A stretch of 12,100 bases of DNA from Porphyromonas sp. (GTDB taxonomy: Bacteria > Bacteroidota > Bacteroidia > Bacteroidales > Porphyromonadaceae), in the NCBI GenBank assembly GCA_003640335.1, contig RBKG01000082.1:1-12100 (forward strand). The letters run 5' to 3'. The notes under the pieces were generated by a model. The model was not told the origin of the DNA and searched no databases. It was given only the letters and a program-made list of their open reading frames with translations. Shown here in pieces: positions 1-6,337 of this stretch (positions are counted from its first letter, which is position 1; every line of letters starts with the position of its first letter). A program made the position numbers and the translations under genes.

Positions 1-158
1 CCTTGCCCTCTGTAGTCTTCATTAACAAATGTATGAGTCGCTCGTACGGTACGAGCATCAGTTAATTCAAATATCAATTCACCTGCTAACAATGCTTTAT
101 CAATGATTGTAATTCTCCCGATTTTCTCAGAAGAAGATATCGTAAGATTCGTTTCCAT
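1..158 (-). CDS. GNAT-family N-acetyltransferase, COG2388-like, N-terminal part (runs off the left edge)
   Basis: Only the first 52 codons are present; the rest lies left of the window. Reading from the ATG at 158-156, the protein starts METNLTISSSEKIGR and reaches the segment THTFVNEDYRGQG at residues 40-52. A beta strand followed by H-T-x-V-x-x-x-x-R-G-Q-G is the acetyl-CoA pyrophosphate-binding loop of small (about 90-100 residue) stand-alone GNAT proteins of the COG2388 / YidJ type. Those proteins have a reduced GNAT fold and mostly unknown acceptors, so no substrate can be named. It is separated from the upstream genes by a strong terminator, so it is probably transcribed on its own. The family call is fairly firm from the loop; the fold of the missing C-terminal half cannot be checked here. 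Confidence 0.75.
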   Translation of the reverse strand, partial: METNLTISSSEKIGRITIIDKALLAGELIFELTDARTVRATHTFVNEDYRGQ

Positions 159-194
159 ATATTATAGTTTTCAGTAGTTGTGGTATAATCTCTT

Positions 195-234
195 CTTATT
201 TAGATGCGAGAATCTAATGTCAGACTTATTTAGA
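195..234. repeat. Pair of 10-bp direct repeats flanking a small inverted repeat, upstream of the GNAT gene
   Basis: CTTATTTAGA occurs at 195-204 and again at 225-234, exactly 30 bp apart. Between them lies an inverted repeat, TAGAT (201-205) and ATCTA (212-216), separated by 6 bp. This is within 80 bp upstream of the GNAT start codon. It could be an operator, but AT-rich intergenic DNA makes short repeats fairly easily, so the regulatory reading is speculative. Confidence 0.3.
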
Positions 235-238
235 ATAA

Positions 239-276
239 AAACACCTAATAGAAAATTAATTTCCTATTAGATGTTT
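239..276 (-). terminator. Intrinsic terminator after aguB
   Basis: On the minus strand, a 13-bp stem (arms 276-264 and 251-239) closes a 12-nt AT-rich loop and contains one U-G wobble. The wobble pairs only in the minus-strand RNA; in the plus-strand RNA it becomes a C-A mismatch, which fixes the direction. The stem is followed by a U-rich run (TTTTATT at 238-232). It starts 15 bp after the aguB stop codon and should end the agu transcript before the GNAT gene. Confidence 0.85.
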
Positions 277-290
277 GTGCTTATTTTAGG

Positions 291-1163
291 CTAGTCAAGG
301 AAGCGTTTAGTTAGGCCTTCAAAAGCATCAATGCGTCTATCGCGTAGGAAAGGCCACCAGCGACGTACGCGCTCACTACGAACTAAGTCTACATCAACGA
401 TAGTCATTTCTTCTGATTGCCCTAATTCAAGAAGTAATTCACCTTGCGGACCAGCTACAAAGCTACGCCCCCAGAATTGAATACCATTAGTTTGTCCTGA
501 AGGATCTTCTTCATGTCCGACACGATTAACTGTGATAACGGGTAGTCCATTAGCTACGGCATGACCTCGTTGAACAAGTTGCCAAGCATCGCTTTGTCTC
601 GTTTGTTCGGTTTTCTCATCGCTACTTTCCCATCCTATTGCAGTTGGATAGATAAGTACCTCTGCACCACGCAAAGCCATCAAACGAGCAGCCTCTGGAT
701 ACCATTGGTCCCAGCAAACGAGGACACCTAGACGCCCTACGCTTGTTTGTATAGGTTCAAACCCTAAATCTCCTGGAGTAAAGTAGAATTTCTCGTAGTA
801 TGCAGGGTCATCTGGAATATGCATCTTACGATACTTGCCAGCGATAGAACCATCACGTTCGATAACTACAGCTGTATTATGGTAGAGCCCTGCTGTTCTT
901 TTTTCAAAAAGAGATAGAACTAGTACTATATTAAGTTCTTTAGCTAAAGCTCCAAAATGCTCGGTGCTAGGTCCAGGGATAGTTTCTCCTAGGTCAAATA
1001 TATTAACGTCTTCCGTTTGACAGAAGTAGAGCCCATTATGTAGCTCTTGCAGTACGATCAGTTCAGCTCCTTGCTGCGCAAGTAGGCGGATTTTATCAGT
1101 TAGTCTACTGATGTTGCCTTTGAGGTCTGCGCTATTAGCTTGTTGTATAATTCCTACTTTCAT
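291..1163 (-). CDS. aguB: N-carbamoylputrescine amidase
   Basis: A nitrilase-superfamily hydrolase of 290 residues, the usual length for this enzyme. It hydrolyses N-carbamoylputrescine to putrescine, CO2 and ammonia in the cytoplasm, the last step of the agmatine deiminase route. The catalytic triad is visible: Glu40 in VLQELHNGLYF, Lys113 in GKYRKMHIPD, and the nucleophile Cys150 in VLVCWDQWYPE. The motifs QELHNGLYF and WDQWYPEAAR are typical of carbamoylputrescine amidases rather than general nitrilases or omega-amidases, and the ring of charged residues near the C-terminus (RRWWPFLRDRRIDAF) also fits. The ATG at 1163 lies 14 bp after the agmatine deiminase stop codon, so the two are almost certainly co-transcribed and catalyse consecutive steps. 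A terminator follows directly. No anomalies seen. Confidence 0.95.
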   Translation of the reverse strand: MKVGIIQQANSADLKGNISRLTDKIRLLAQQGAELIVLQELHNGLYFCQTEDVNIFDLGETIPGPSTEHFGALAKELNIVLVLSLFEKRTAGLYHNTAVVIERDGSIAGKYRKMHIPDDPAYYEKFYFTPGDLGFEPIQTSVGRLGVLVCWDQWYPEAARLMALRGAEVLIYPTAIGWESSDEKTEQTRQSDAWQLVQRGHAVANGLPVITVNRVGHEEDPSGQTNGIQFWGRSFVAGPQGELLLELGQSEEMTIVDVDLVRSERVRRWWPFLRDRRIDAFEGLTKRFLD

Positions 1164-1177
1164 TGTGTTATGAGGTA

Positions 1178-2239
1178 TTACCAGTTTTCTTTATTCGTGA
1201 AACCTAGAGGTATTTGCATTGTAGCACAGTGCAAACTCCCGTGTTGTCTAATAAGTTGTCGGCAATCAATTCCAACAATTTCTCTATCGGGGCAAGCCTC
1301 ACGTAGGCGCTCAAGAGCGATTTCATCGCTTTCTTGTCCGTAAGTAGGTACAAGTATTGCTCCATTTACAAATAAGAAATTTGCGTATGTTGCTGGAAGT
1401 CGATGTCCATCTTCTTCATGGATAGCACTAGGAAGAGGTAGAGGAATTAGTTCGTATGGGGTTCCCTCAGGTGTTCTTAGGTTTTGTAGCTCCTCTTCCA
1501 TACGTTTTAAGCCATGGTAGTGAATATCGTAGCCATCTGTACATTGTACATAAGCTATTTGTGTAGGAGAGAGAAAGCGAGCAAGCGTATCAACGTGTCC
1601 ATCAGTATCATCACCTTCTAATTCTCCGTTCTTAAGCAGAATGAGGCGTTCAGCTCCAAGTAGTTCAGAGAGGAAGTTCTGTAAATCTTCCTCAGCAAAA
1701 CCTGCATTACGATTAGGTTCGTGTAGGCAACCATAAGTAGATAAGATTGTTCCGCGACCATCACTCTCAAGACTTCCTCCTTCGAGCACTAACATCAATC
1801 TATTTTGATATTGTACATCGCGTTTAAATGCACCGCTAAGGTGTAGGCAACGAGTCATTAGATTATCTTTAGCTGCAGCAAATTTCATGCCCCAACCATT
1901 GAATGTGAAGTCAGCAATAGCTCTCACTTCCTTTCCGTCTTCTTGCTTGATACGGAAACTTAAAGGACCGTAATCTCTTATCCAAGTATCATTGCTAGGC
2001 ATCTCCATAACATATAGTTTATGCTTAGATTCGTAGCCTTCAAACAATGATTTTACTTTATCTGGTGTTTGGCTAAGTACAAGAAGGTCTTCATATTTTA
2101 ATATAGCTTTGGCTATATCAAGGTAACATTGTGTTACTTCAGAGAGCATTTCGCTCCAGTCTGTATCCTCGTGAGGCCATGTAAGAAGGACAAGGTCTTG
2201 CTCTTCCCATTCAGGTATTAAAGTTAGTGATAGACTCAT
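1178..2239 (-). CDS. aguA: Agmatine deiminase (agmatine iminohydrolase)
   Basis: A member of the pentein (guanidino-group-modifying) superfamily that converts agmatine to N-carbamoylputrescine and ammonia. With the start at the ATG at 2239 the protein has 353 residues, normal for the family, and begins MSLSLTLIPEWEEQ, leading straight into the substrate-loop motif LTWPHEDTDW. Signature segments in this numbering are NDTWIRDYGP (83-92), LEGGSLESDG (152-161), DTDGHVD (211-217, with the catalytic His and Asp) and GSLHCATMQIP (334-344, catalytic Cys338). The frame stays open upstream to a TTG at 2305, but that adds 22 residues with no family counterpart, so I rejected it. The product feeds aguB 14 bp downstream. 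The 82-bp gap to the upstream permease gene may mean a separate promoter. Confidence 0.95.
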   Translation of the reverse strand: MSLSLTLIPEWEEQDLVLLTWPHEDTDWSEMLSEVTQCYLDIAKAILKYEDLLVLSQTPDKVKSLFEGYESKHKLYVMEMPSNDTWIRDYGPLSFRIKQEDGKEVRAIADFTFNGWGMKFAAAKDNLMTRCLHLSGAFKRDVQYQNRLMLVLEGGSLESDGRGTILSTYGCLHEPNRNAGFAEEDLQNFLSELLGAERLILLKNGELEGDDTDGHVDTLARFLSPTQIAYVQCTDGYDIHYHGLKRMEEELQNLRTPEGTPYELIPLPLPSAIHEEDGHRLPATYANFLFVNGAILVPTYGQESDEIALERLREACPDREIVGIDCRQLIRQHGSLHCATMQIPLGFTNKENW

Positions 2240-2321
2240 ATATTGTAGTTTCGTTATTTGTTTATGTTGAACTATAGAGAAAGGCTTTCTTGTTACGTAC
2301 AGCAATCTTTTAACTGAATAA

Positions 2322-3134
2322 CTATTTTCTGAACCACAAAAAGATTTGGCTCAAAGCTAAAAATATAAATTGCATCAAGATAATGAGTACTCCTGTAGGA
2401 ATATCTCTGAGGGTTACACTGAGTATTAATCCTAAAAGATTGCCAAGAAGATTTAACCCTATTGAGCCAATAATAACATACTTAAAGTTAGTGGTGTATC
2501 GAAGCATAATGCCTTGTGGAATAGTTAGCAAGGACATCAGCAGCATAATTCCTACTAGACGAATACTAAGTACCATTGAAATGGATGCTACTATAAGTAT
2601 TGCTAAGTTCCAAGACCGAGCATTGAGTCCTCTTGAGCGAGCAAAATCGCTATCAAATACACTATATAGTATTGGACGATAGTAGCATGTAAATAAAGCA
2701 GTAAGTACGATTGCTAAAGCAAGTAGGGCTATTAAATCCAAAGAGCTAACTAATAGGATATTACCAAAGAGATAAGATGAAAGCCCTGTCGTATAGCCTG
2801 GGGTTAGATGCATAAATAGTACCCCAAGAGCCATACCTAGCGCCCAAATGCTTGCAATGGCAGAATCTTCATGAAGTTTATTTGTTTGGCTGAGTTTTTC
2901 GATGCCAAGTGCCGAAAGCACAGCAGTGAGGCAAGCCGTAACAATTGGGTTAATCCCTAAATAGAGCCCGAGTCCTAATCCACCAAAAGAAGCGTGGGTA
3001 ATACCTCCACTTATAAAAACAATACGCCTAACAACGATGTAGGCACCTATGATGCCACAGACAATCGCTGATAGTAAAGATGCCCAAAGAGCATTCTGGA
3101 AAAATTGGAATGATAGCAAATCTGCTAACCACAT
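2322..3134 (-). CDS. ABC-3 family metal-ion transporter permease (ZnuB/MntB type)
   Basis: An integral inner-membrane subunit of a zinc, manganese or iron importer, 270 residues, with about eight hydrophobic segments. ABC-3 signatures seen: ISGGITHASFGGLGLG (41-56, the GxxxSHAxxxG region), the cytosolic coupling loop DFARSRGLNARSWNL (163-177), RLVGIMLLMSLLTIPQ (192-207) and DIPTGVLIIL (244-253), the latter two matching the family's VGxxLLxxLLxIPxx and DxPTGP patterns. The metal cannot be told from the permease alone. The ATP-binding subunit and the binding protein that complete such a transporter are not among its neighbours, so they must lie elsewhere or have been lost. The ATG at 3134 comes 2 bp after the stop codon of the upstream Cys/His-rich protein, implying tight co-expression. 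Confidence 0.88.
   Translation of the reverse strand: MWLADLLSFQFFQNALWASLLSAIVCGIIGAYIVVRRIVFISGGITHASFGGLGLGLYLGINPIVTACLTAVLSALGIEKLSQTNKLHEDSAIASIWALGMALGVLFMHLTPGYTTGLSSYLFGNILLVSSLDLIALLALAIVLTALFTCYYRPILYSVFDSDFARSRGLNARSWNLAILIVASISMVLSIRLVGIMLLMSLLTIPQGIMLRYTTNFKYVIIGSIGLNLLGNLLGLILSVTLRDIPTGVLIILMQFIFLALSQIFLWFRK
2352..2378 (-). promoter_or_regulatory. Weak candidate Bacteroidetes-type promoter for aguA-aguB
   Basis: On the minus strand, TAGCTTTG at 2359-2352 matches the TAnnTTTG -7 consensus and a TTG lies at 2378-2376. The spacer is only 16 bp, while the family norm is about 19-21, and the site sits inside the end of the permease gene. The start of transcription would fall roughly 105 nt upstream of the aguA ATG. 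It may be a chance match; the main support is the relatively wide gap before aguA. Confidence 0.2.
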
Positions 3135-3136
3135 AT

Positions 3137-3619
3137 TTATGCAGATTGGCGAGGATGATTATGATCGTCAGGACCATGCTCCATGTGATAAGCCCGGCTC
3201 TCTCCTACAATAAGGAATACTTCAGGCTTGAGCTCTTCAGGAAGTTCAATACCACGAAGTTGTAAGCTTCTAACCCAACCGGCTACATCATCAGCATCAA
3301 GAGTGATTAGAATATCTCTAAATTCATCAGTAGTACGTTCATCGTAATCCCTACTACTTATACCTTTGTAAGCATCTAATTCTTCATCGTCGTAATAGAC
3401 TATACTTGTGCTTACTGCTGCAAGTAAGCTATCACGTTCACAAGTCATGTGCATGCCACAACAACCTCCAGAGCTTGCAGGTTGAGTTGGAGCGATATCA
3501 TCTTCTGTTTCAAGTCCAGCAGCTATTCGCTTTTGCTTAAAGATATTTTGAATCCAACCTATAATGCCTGCGATGAAGCCTAGTACGATAAGGGCAACGA
3601 CAGCCCATAATATTCCCAT
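3137..3619 (-). CDS. Membrane-anchored Cys/His-rich protein of unknown function
   Basis: This 160-residue protein starts with one long hydrophobic segment (residues 3-22, AVVALIVLGFIAGIIG region) followed by basic residues (FKQKR), so it is probably anchored by its N-terminus with the rest in the cytoplasm. A soluble domain opens with GGCCGMHMTCERDSLLAA (51-68), giving Cys53, Cys54, His57 and Cys60 as a possible metal or redox site. An acidic stretch (YYDDEELDAYKG) and a helical part with GWVRSLQLRGIELPEELKPEVFLIVGE (114-140) follow. The tail after residue 144 is rich in His and Asp (H145, H148, H153, H155). I recall similar proteins in Bacteroides, sometimes labelled 'phospholipase' without visible lipase motifs; I see no GxSxG or HKD motif here and do not support that label. 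It sits 2 bp after aroA and 2 bp before the metal permease, so a metal-linked role is a reasonable guess only. Confidence 0.8.
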   Translation of the reverse strand: MGILWAVVALIVLGFIAGIIGWIQNIFKQKRIAAGLETEDDIAPTQPASSGGCCGMHMTCERDSLLAAVSTSIVYYDDEELDAYKGISSRDYDERTTDEFRDILITLDADDVAGWVRSLQLRGIELPEELKPEVFLIVGESRAYHMEHGPDDHNHPRQSA

Positions 3620-3621
3620 AT

Positions 3622-4917
3622 CTAAATGTTAGTTTGTTTAAGGGTATACCCTAATTTTTCTATTTCTGCCCAGTATGAAGGAAAACTTTTGCTTACACAC
3701 TCAGGATTATCAATTATAACTCCCAACTTATTACGACTAGCCATTAGCGGAGCAAGTGCCATTGCTATGCGGTGGTCTTGATAAGTCGATAGCTTGAATG
3801 GCTCTGTTATTGATCTCTGAGAGCTTTGACCATCCCACTCCAATGAGTCTTCATTTGCTTTTAAATCAATACCGAGCTTACTTATTTCAGTTGTAAGTGC
3901 GGCTATGCGGTCACTCTCTTTTAGTCTGAGATGAGCTATTCCCTCTATGCGAAACCTTTGATTAAGTCCTATAAAGGTTGCCACGAGAGCTGGGACTAGG
4001 TCGGGTTGTTGATTACAACTAACAACAATTGCTTCTGTTGTATTTCTTCCTTTTCCCGAAGATAGCCTTATTCCGTTTTCAACTTCTGTTGTAATAACCC
4101 CTAAATCTTGATATAGTTTGATTAGGAGTTTGCTATCTCCTTGTAGACTTGGTATGATTAGGTTTTTGAGTTGAATAGATTCTGCAGGGTGTAGCCTCTG
4201 GATCATATAGAAGTAAGACGCGGCTGACCAGTCTCCTTCTAATTGCAAATTATTTATATTCAAATGTTTCTCTGGTATGGATGCCACTCTAAATACACCA
4301 TCAATATATTGCCAATGAAATCCGTACTCTCTTAAAATCTCTATTGTAATGTCAATATAAGGACGCGATGCAATCATCCCTCCAATGGGTTCAATGCTAA
4401 ATGCCTTGTCTTCGATAAGAGGAGCGAGTAGGAGTAATGAGCTTAAGTATTGAGAGCTTTTGCTTGCATCTAATTTAATCGGCTTAGGTGTGATTTCGGC
4501 CGGTTCAATAAGTAAGGGTGGGTAACCAGTCTTTTCTAAGTAGGTTATATTACACCCAAGCTGTAATAGGGCATCAACAAGAGGCTTTATAGGTCGTTCA
4601 TGCTGTCTGCCTGTTCCTTCTAAGCGTACTTTGCTCTGTGTATGTACAGATATATATGATAGCATAAAACGCATAGCTGTCCCAGACTCAGCAACATTGA
4701 TGACCGTTTTCCCCTCATCAAAATCCGTCAACGCTTTTACTAAATCAATTAAATCGCGTGGGATAGATTCTATATGTTCTCCTAGAGAAGGAATGTTACG
4801 CTTACATATAGCAGAGAGCATTAGATGCCTTGCTCCAATGCTCTTGCTTAGGGGTAAATTAAATTCCTTTGTACCCTTAACCTCTAAATTCTTATAGGTG
4901 AGTATCTTTTCTGCCAA
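3622..4917 (-). CDS. aroA: 3-phosphoshikimate 1-carboxyvinyltransferase (EPSP synthase)
   Basis: Transfers the enolpyruvyl group of phosphoenolpyruvate to shikimate 3-phosphate, the sixth step of the shikimate pathway to chorismate, in the cytoplasm. The 431 residues are full length. Motifs: LPLSKSIGAR (21-30, substrate Ser24/Lys25/Ser26), ESGTAMRF (77-84), GTGRQHERPI (101-110), SKSSQYLSSLLLLAP (152-166), GGMIASRPYIDIT (179-191), EGDWSAASYF (227-236, a DWSAAS form typical of Bacteroidetes as far as I recall), the catalytic Asp306 in QPDLVPA, RLKESDR (331-337, Lys333 and Glu334), YQDHRIAMA (379-387) and VSKSFPSYW (408-416). The start is a TTG at 4917-4915: no ATG lies between the sufE stop codon and the essential SKS motif, and a later start would remove part of the first domain. 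It follows sufE by 12 bp. Confidence 0.96.
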   Translation of the reverse strand: MAEKILTYKNLEVKGTKEFNLPLSKSIGARHLMLSAICKRNIPSLGEHIESIPRDLIDLVKALTDFDEGKTVINVAESGTAMRFMLSYISVHTQSKVRLEGTGRQHERPIKPLVDALLQLGCNITYLEKTGYPPLLIEPAEITPKPIKLDASKSSQYLSSLLLLAPLIEDKAFSIEPIGGMIASRPYIDITIEILREYGFHWQYIDGVFRVASIPEKHLNINNLQLEGDWSAASYFYMIQRLHPAESIQLKNLIIPSLQGDSKLLIKLYQDLGVITTEVENGIRLSSGKGRNTTEAIVVSCNQQPDLVPALVATFIGLNQRFRIEGIAHLRLKESDRIAALTTEISKLGIDLKANEDSLEWDGQSSQRSITEPFKLSTYQDHRIAMALAPLMASRNKLGVIIDNPECVSKSFPSYWAEIEKLGYTLKQTNI

Positions 4918-4929
4918 GATGAGTCTTCG

Positions 4930-5346
4930 TTACTTTGCCGCAAATGTTGCCGCAAATAATTTCATTTGCTTAAGCATAGATACCAGACCGTTAGATCGGG
5001 TGGGGGATAAGTGCTCTTGTAGTCCTATCTCTTTAATGAAATATAGTTCGTTATTTAGTATGTCACTGGGCGTTTGATTATTTAGCACTCTGAAGAGAAG
5101 GCTAACAATTCCTTTCACGATAATGGCATCACTTTCTCCTTCAAAATGAACTTTCCCATCTTTCATTTGAGCTGTAATCCAGACACGACTTTGACATCCT
5201 TCAATGAGATTCTGATTGGTTTTATATTGCTCATCTAAAGGTGTTAAGTTATTACCCATATCAATGATTAGACTATACTTATCCATCCAATCATCAAAGG
5301 CATTGAATTCTTCGATTATTTCGTCTTGTATTTCGTTAATTGTCAT
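4930..5346 (-). CDS. sufE: Cysteine desulfuration protein SufE
   Basis: Accepts persulfide sulfur from a SufS-type cysteine desulfurase and passes it to the SufBCD scaffold for iron-sulfur cluster assembly. The protein is 138 residues, the normal size. The active-site motif LIEGCQSRVW (47-56) places the acceptor cysteine at Cys51, the same position as in E. coli SufE. Further family marks are the N-terminal EIIEEFNAFDDWMDKYSLIIDMG (an E-F-x-x-x-x-D-W-x-x-x-Y pattern), FEGESDAIIVKGIVSLLFRVL (69-89) and LSPTRSNGLVSML (113-125). No sufS, sufB, sufC or sufD is nearby, so it is separated from its partners. The last codons hold two copies of TGCCGCAAAT 2 bp apart, encoding the FAATFAAK end. Gaps are 11 bp to the upstream glutaminyl cyclase and 12 bp to aroA. 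Confidence 0.93.
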   Translation of the reverse strand: MTINEIQDEIIEEFNAFDDWMDKYSLIIDMGNNLTPLDEQYKTNQNLIEGCQSRVWITAQMKDGKVHFEGESDAIIVKGIVSLLFRVLNNQTPSDILNNELYFIKEIGLQEHLSPTRSNGLVSMLKQMKLFAATFAAK

Positions 5347-5357
5347 ATTAAATGTAT

Positions 5358-6335
5358 TTATTGTTTCTTGAAATAAGTTATAAGAGTCTGTCCTACTGCT
5401 TGTAGAGTGGCTTTATCTATAATCTTAAGGTTATCTTGCTGAGTATGCCAATGTGAACCAAAGCCCATACGTTCCTCTTCTGTACTGTAGTTAATAATGT
5501 CTACACAAGGAATGCTTAAATTTTGGATTACTGGGACATGGTCATCAATCATAGCTCCTCCATCACTAGATTTGAAATAAGTAGTATGACCTAGTGCTCG
5601 TGCCGTATCCCATAAATCCATCATAAGAGGTGCAGCATAACTCTTGGAATTTCCTTCCCAATGGAACCGTGCATCTCTTGCTCCAACCATATCAAGAAGA
5701 ACTCCTCCCCGTGCCGTATAGTTGGCTGTATGAGGATGCTTAGACCAATACTGAGAGCCGAGACACCAACTATCTTCATCTCCCGATGAACCACCATCTT
5801 CTAAATCAAAGAAAACAAAGTCTACACCAAAAGAGGGTTTGCTCTGGCTAAATTGACGAGCTAACTCAAGTAGAACGCCTACACCGCTAGCACCATCATC
5901 AGCACCGTCAATGGGCTGTTGCCGTACATCGCTATTGCTATCCTCATCTGCTATGGGGCGAGTATCCCAATGAGCCATAAAAAGCTGTCTGTCTTTATTC
6001 TCTGGATCAAGACTCGCTATAATATTGTAGCCTGTGGTAGACTTTCCAAAATAATCCTTGCCTGGAAATGATTGAATTTGCACATTGTAGCCCCAAGATT
6101 TTAGCTTTTCTACAAGCCAAGATTTACATTGAGCATGTGCATCACTATTAGGAACTCTTTTCCCAAAATCTACCTGTTGTTTAAGATAGCTATAGGCACT
6201 ATCTACATTGAATGGTGCAGATTCGATCTGTGTAGAGCCTGTCAAACTATCTGATACAGATGTTGACGATTTAGGATGGCTACTACATCCGACAGCCAGG
6301 GCTAAGAGTGCCGTGATAGTTAGTGGATACTTCAT
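5358..6335 (-). CDS. Animal-type (M28-fold) glutaminyl-peptide cyclotransferase, probable lipoprotein
   Basis: A zinc-dependent enzyme that converts N-terminal glutamine of exported proteins into pyroglutamate. The N-terminus has a short hydrophobic segment ending in LAVGC (13-17), a plausible lipobox with Cys17 lipidated. The residues after it (SSHPK) lack the acidic export signal of Bacteroidetes surface lipoproteins, so I infer it faces the periplasm. M28-fold metal site: HWD (122-124), DGADDGAS with ligand Asp147, the LED pair (Glu179 as base, Asp180 as ligand), and His297. Three traits point to cyclase rather than aminopeptidase, by comparison with the human enzyme: LLDMVGA (213-219), DDHVP (264-268) and SHWHTQQDN (294-302), where Trp296 precedes the zinc His. 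It begins 2 bp after the fhs stop codon. General M28 aminopeptidase is the alternative, less likely. Confidence 0.85.
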   Translation of the reverse strand: MKYPLTITALLALAVGCSSHPKSSTSVSDSLTGSTQIESAPFNVDSAYSYLKQQVDFGKRVPNSDAHAQCKSWLVEKLKSWGYNVQIQSFPGKDYFGKSTTGYNIIASLDPENKDRQLFMAHWDTRPIADEDSNSDVRQQPIDGADDGASGVGVLLELARQFSQSKPSFGVDFVFFDLEDGGSSGDEDSWCLGSQYWSKHPHTANYTARGGVLLDMVGARDARFHWEGNSKSYAAPLMMDLWDTARALGHTTYFKSSDGGAMIDDHVPVIQNLSIPCVDIINYSTEEERMGFGSHWHTQQDNLKIIDKATLQAVGQTLITYFKKQ

Positions 6336-6337
6336 AA

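Noticed and set aside
1140..1343. Plus-strand reading frame across the aguA/aguB junction
   Set aside because: It is antisense to two genes with clear catalytic motifs and its product has no domain character. The same applies to the plus-strand frames at 2383-2682, 3080-3265, 4631-4897, 6488-6688, 6918-7154, 9085-9405 and 11141-11335 and the minus-strand frame at 6442-6639.
2278..2290. Hairpin AGAAAGCCTTTCT after the permease gene as a terminator
   Set aside because: The stem is only 5-6 bp, the loop is 1-3 nt, and no U-run follows, so it is too weak.
2240..2305. Longer agmatine deiminase start at a TTG (2305)
   Set aside because: It adds 22 residues without any counterpart in the family; the ATG at 2239 gives the normal N-terminus.
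3137..3619. Phospholipase function for the Cys/His-rich protein
   Set aside because: No lipase or phospholipase motif is visible; I recall the label from databases, but the sequence does not support it.
4936..4957. TGCCGCAAAT direct repeat at the end of sufE as a mobile-element footprint
   Set aside because: It is a 12-nt in-frame duplication encoding alternating Phe-Ala-Ala residues at a variable C-terminus; ordinary slippage explains it.
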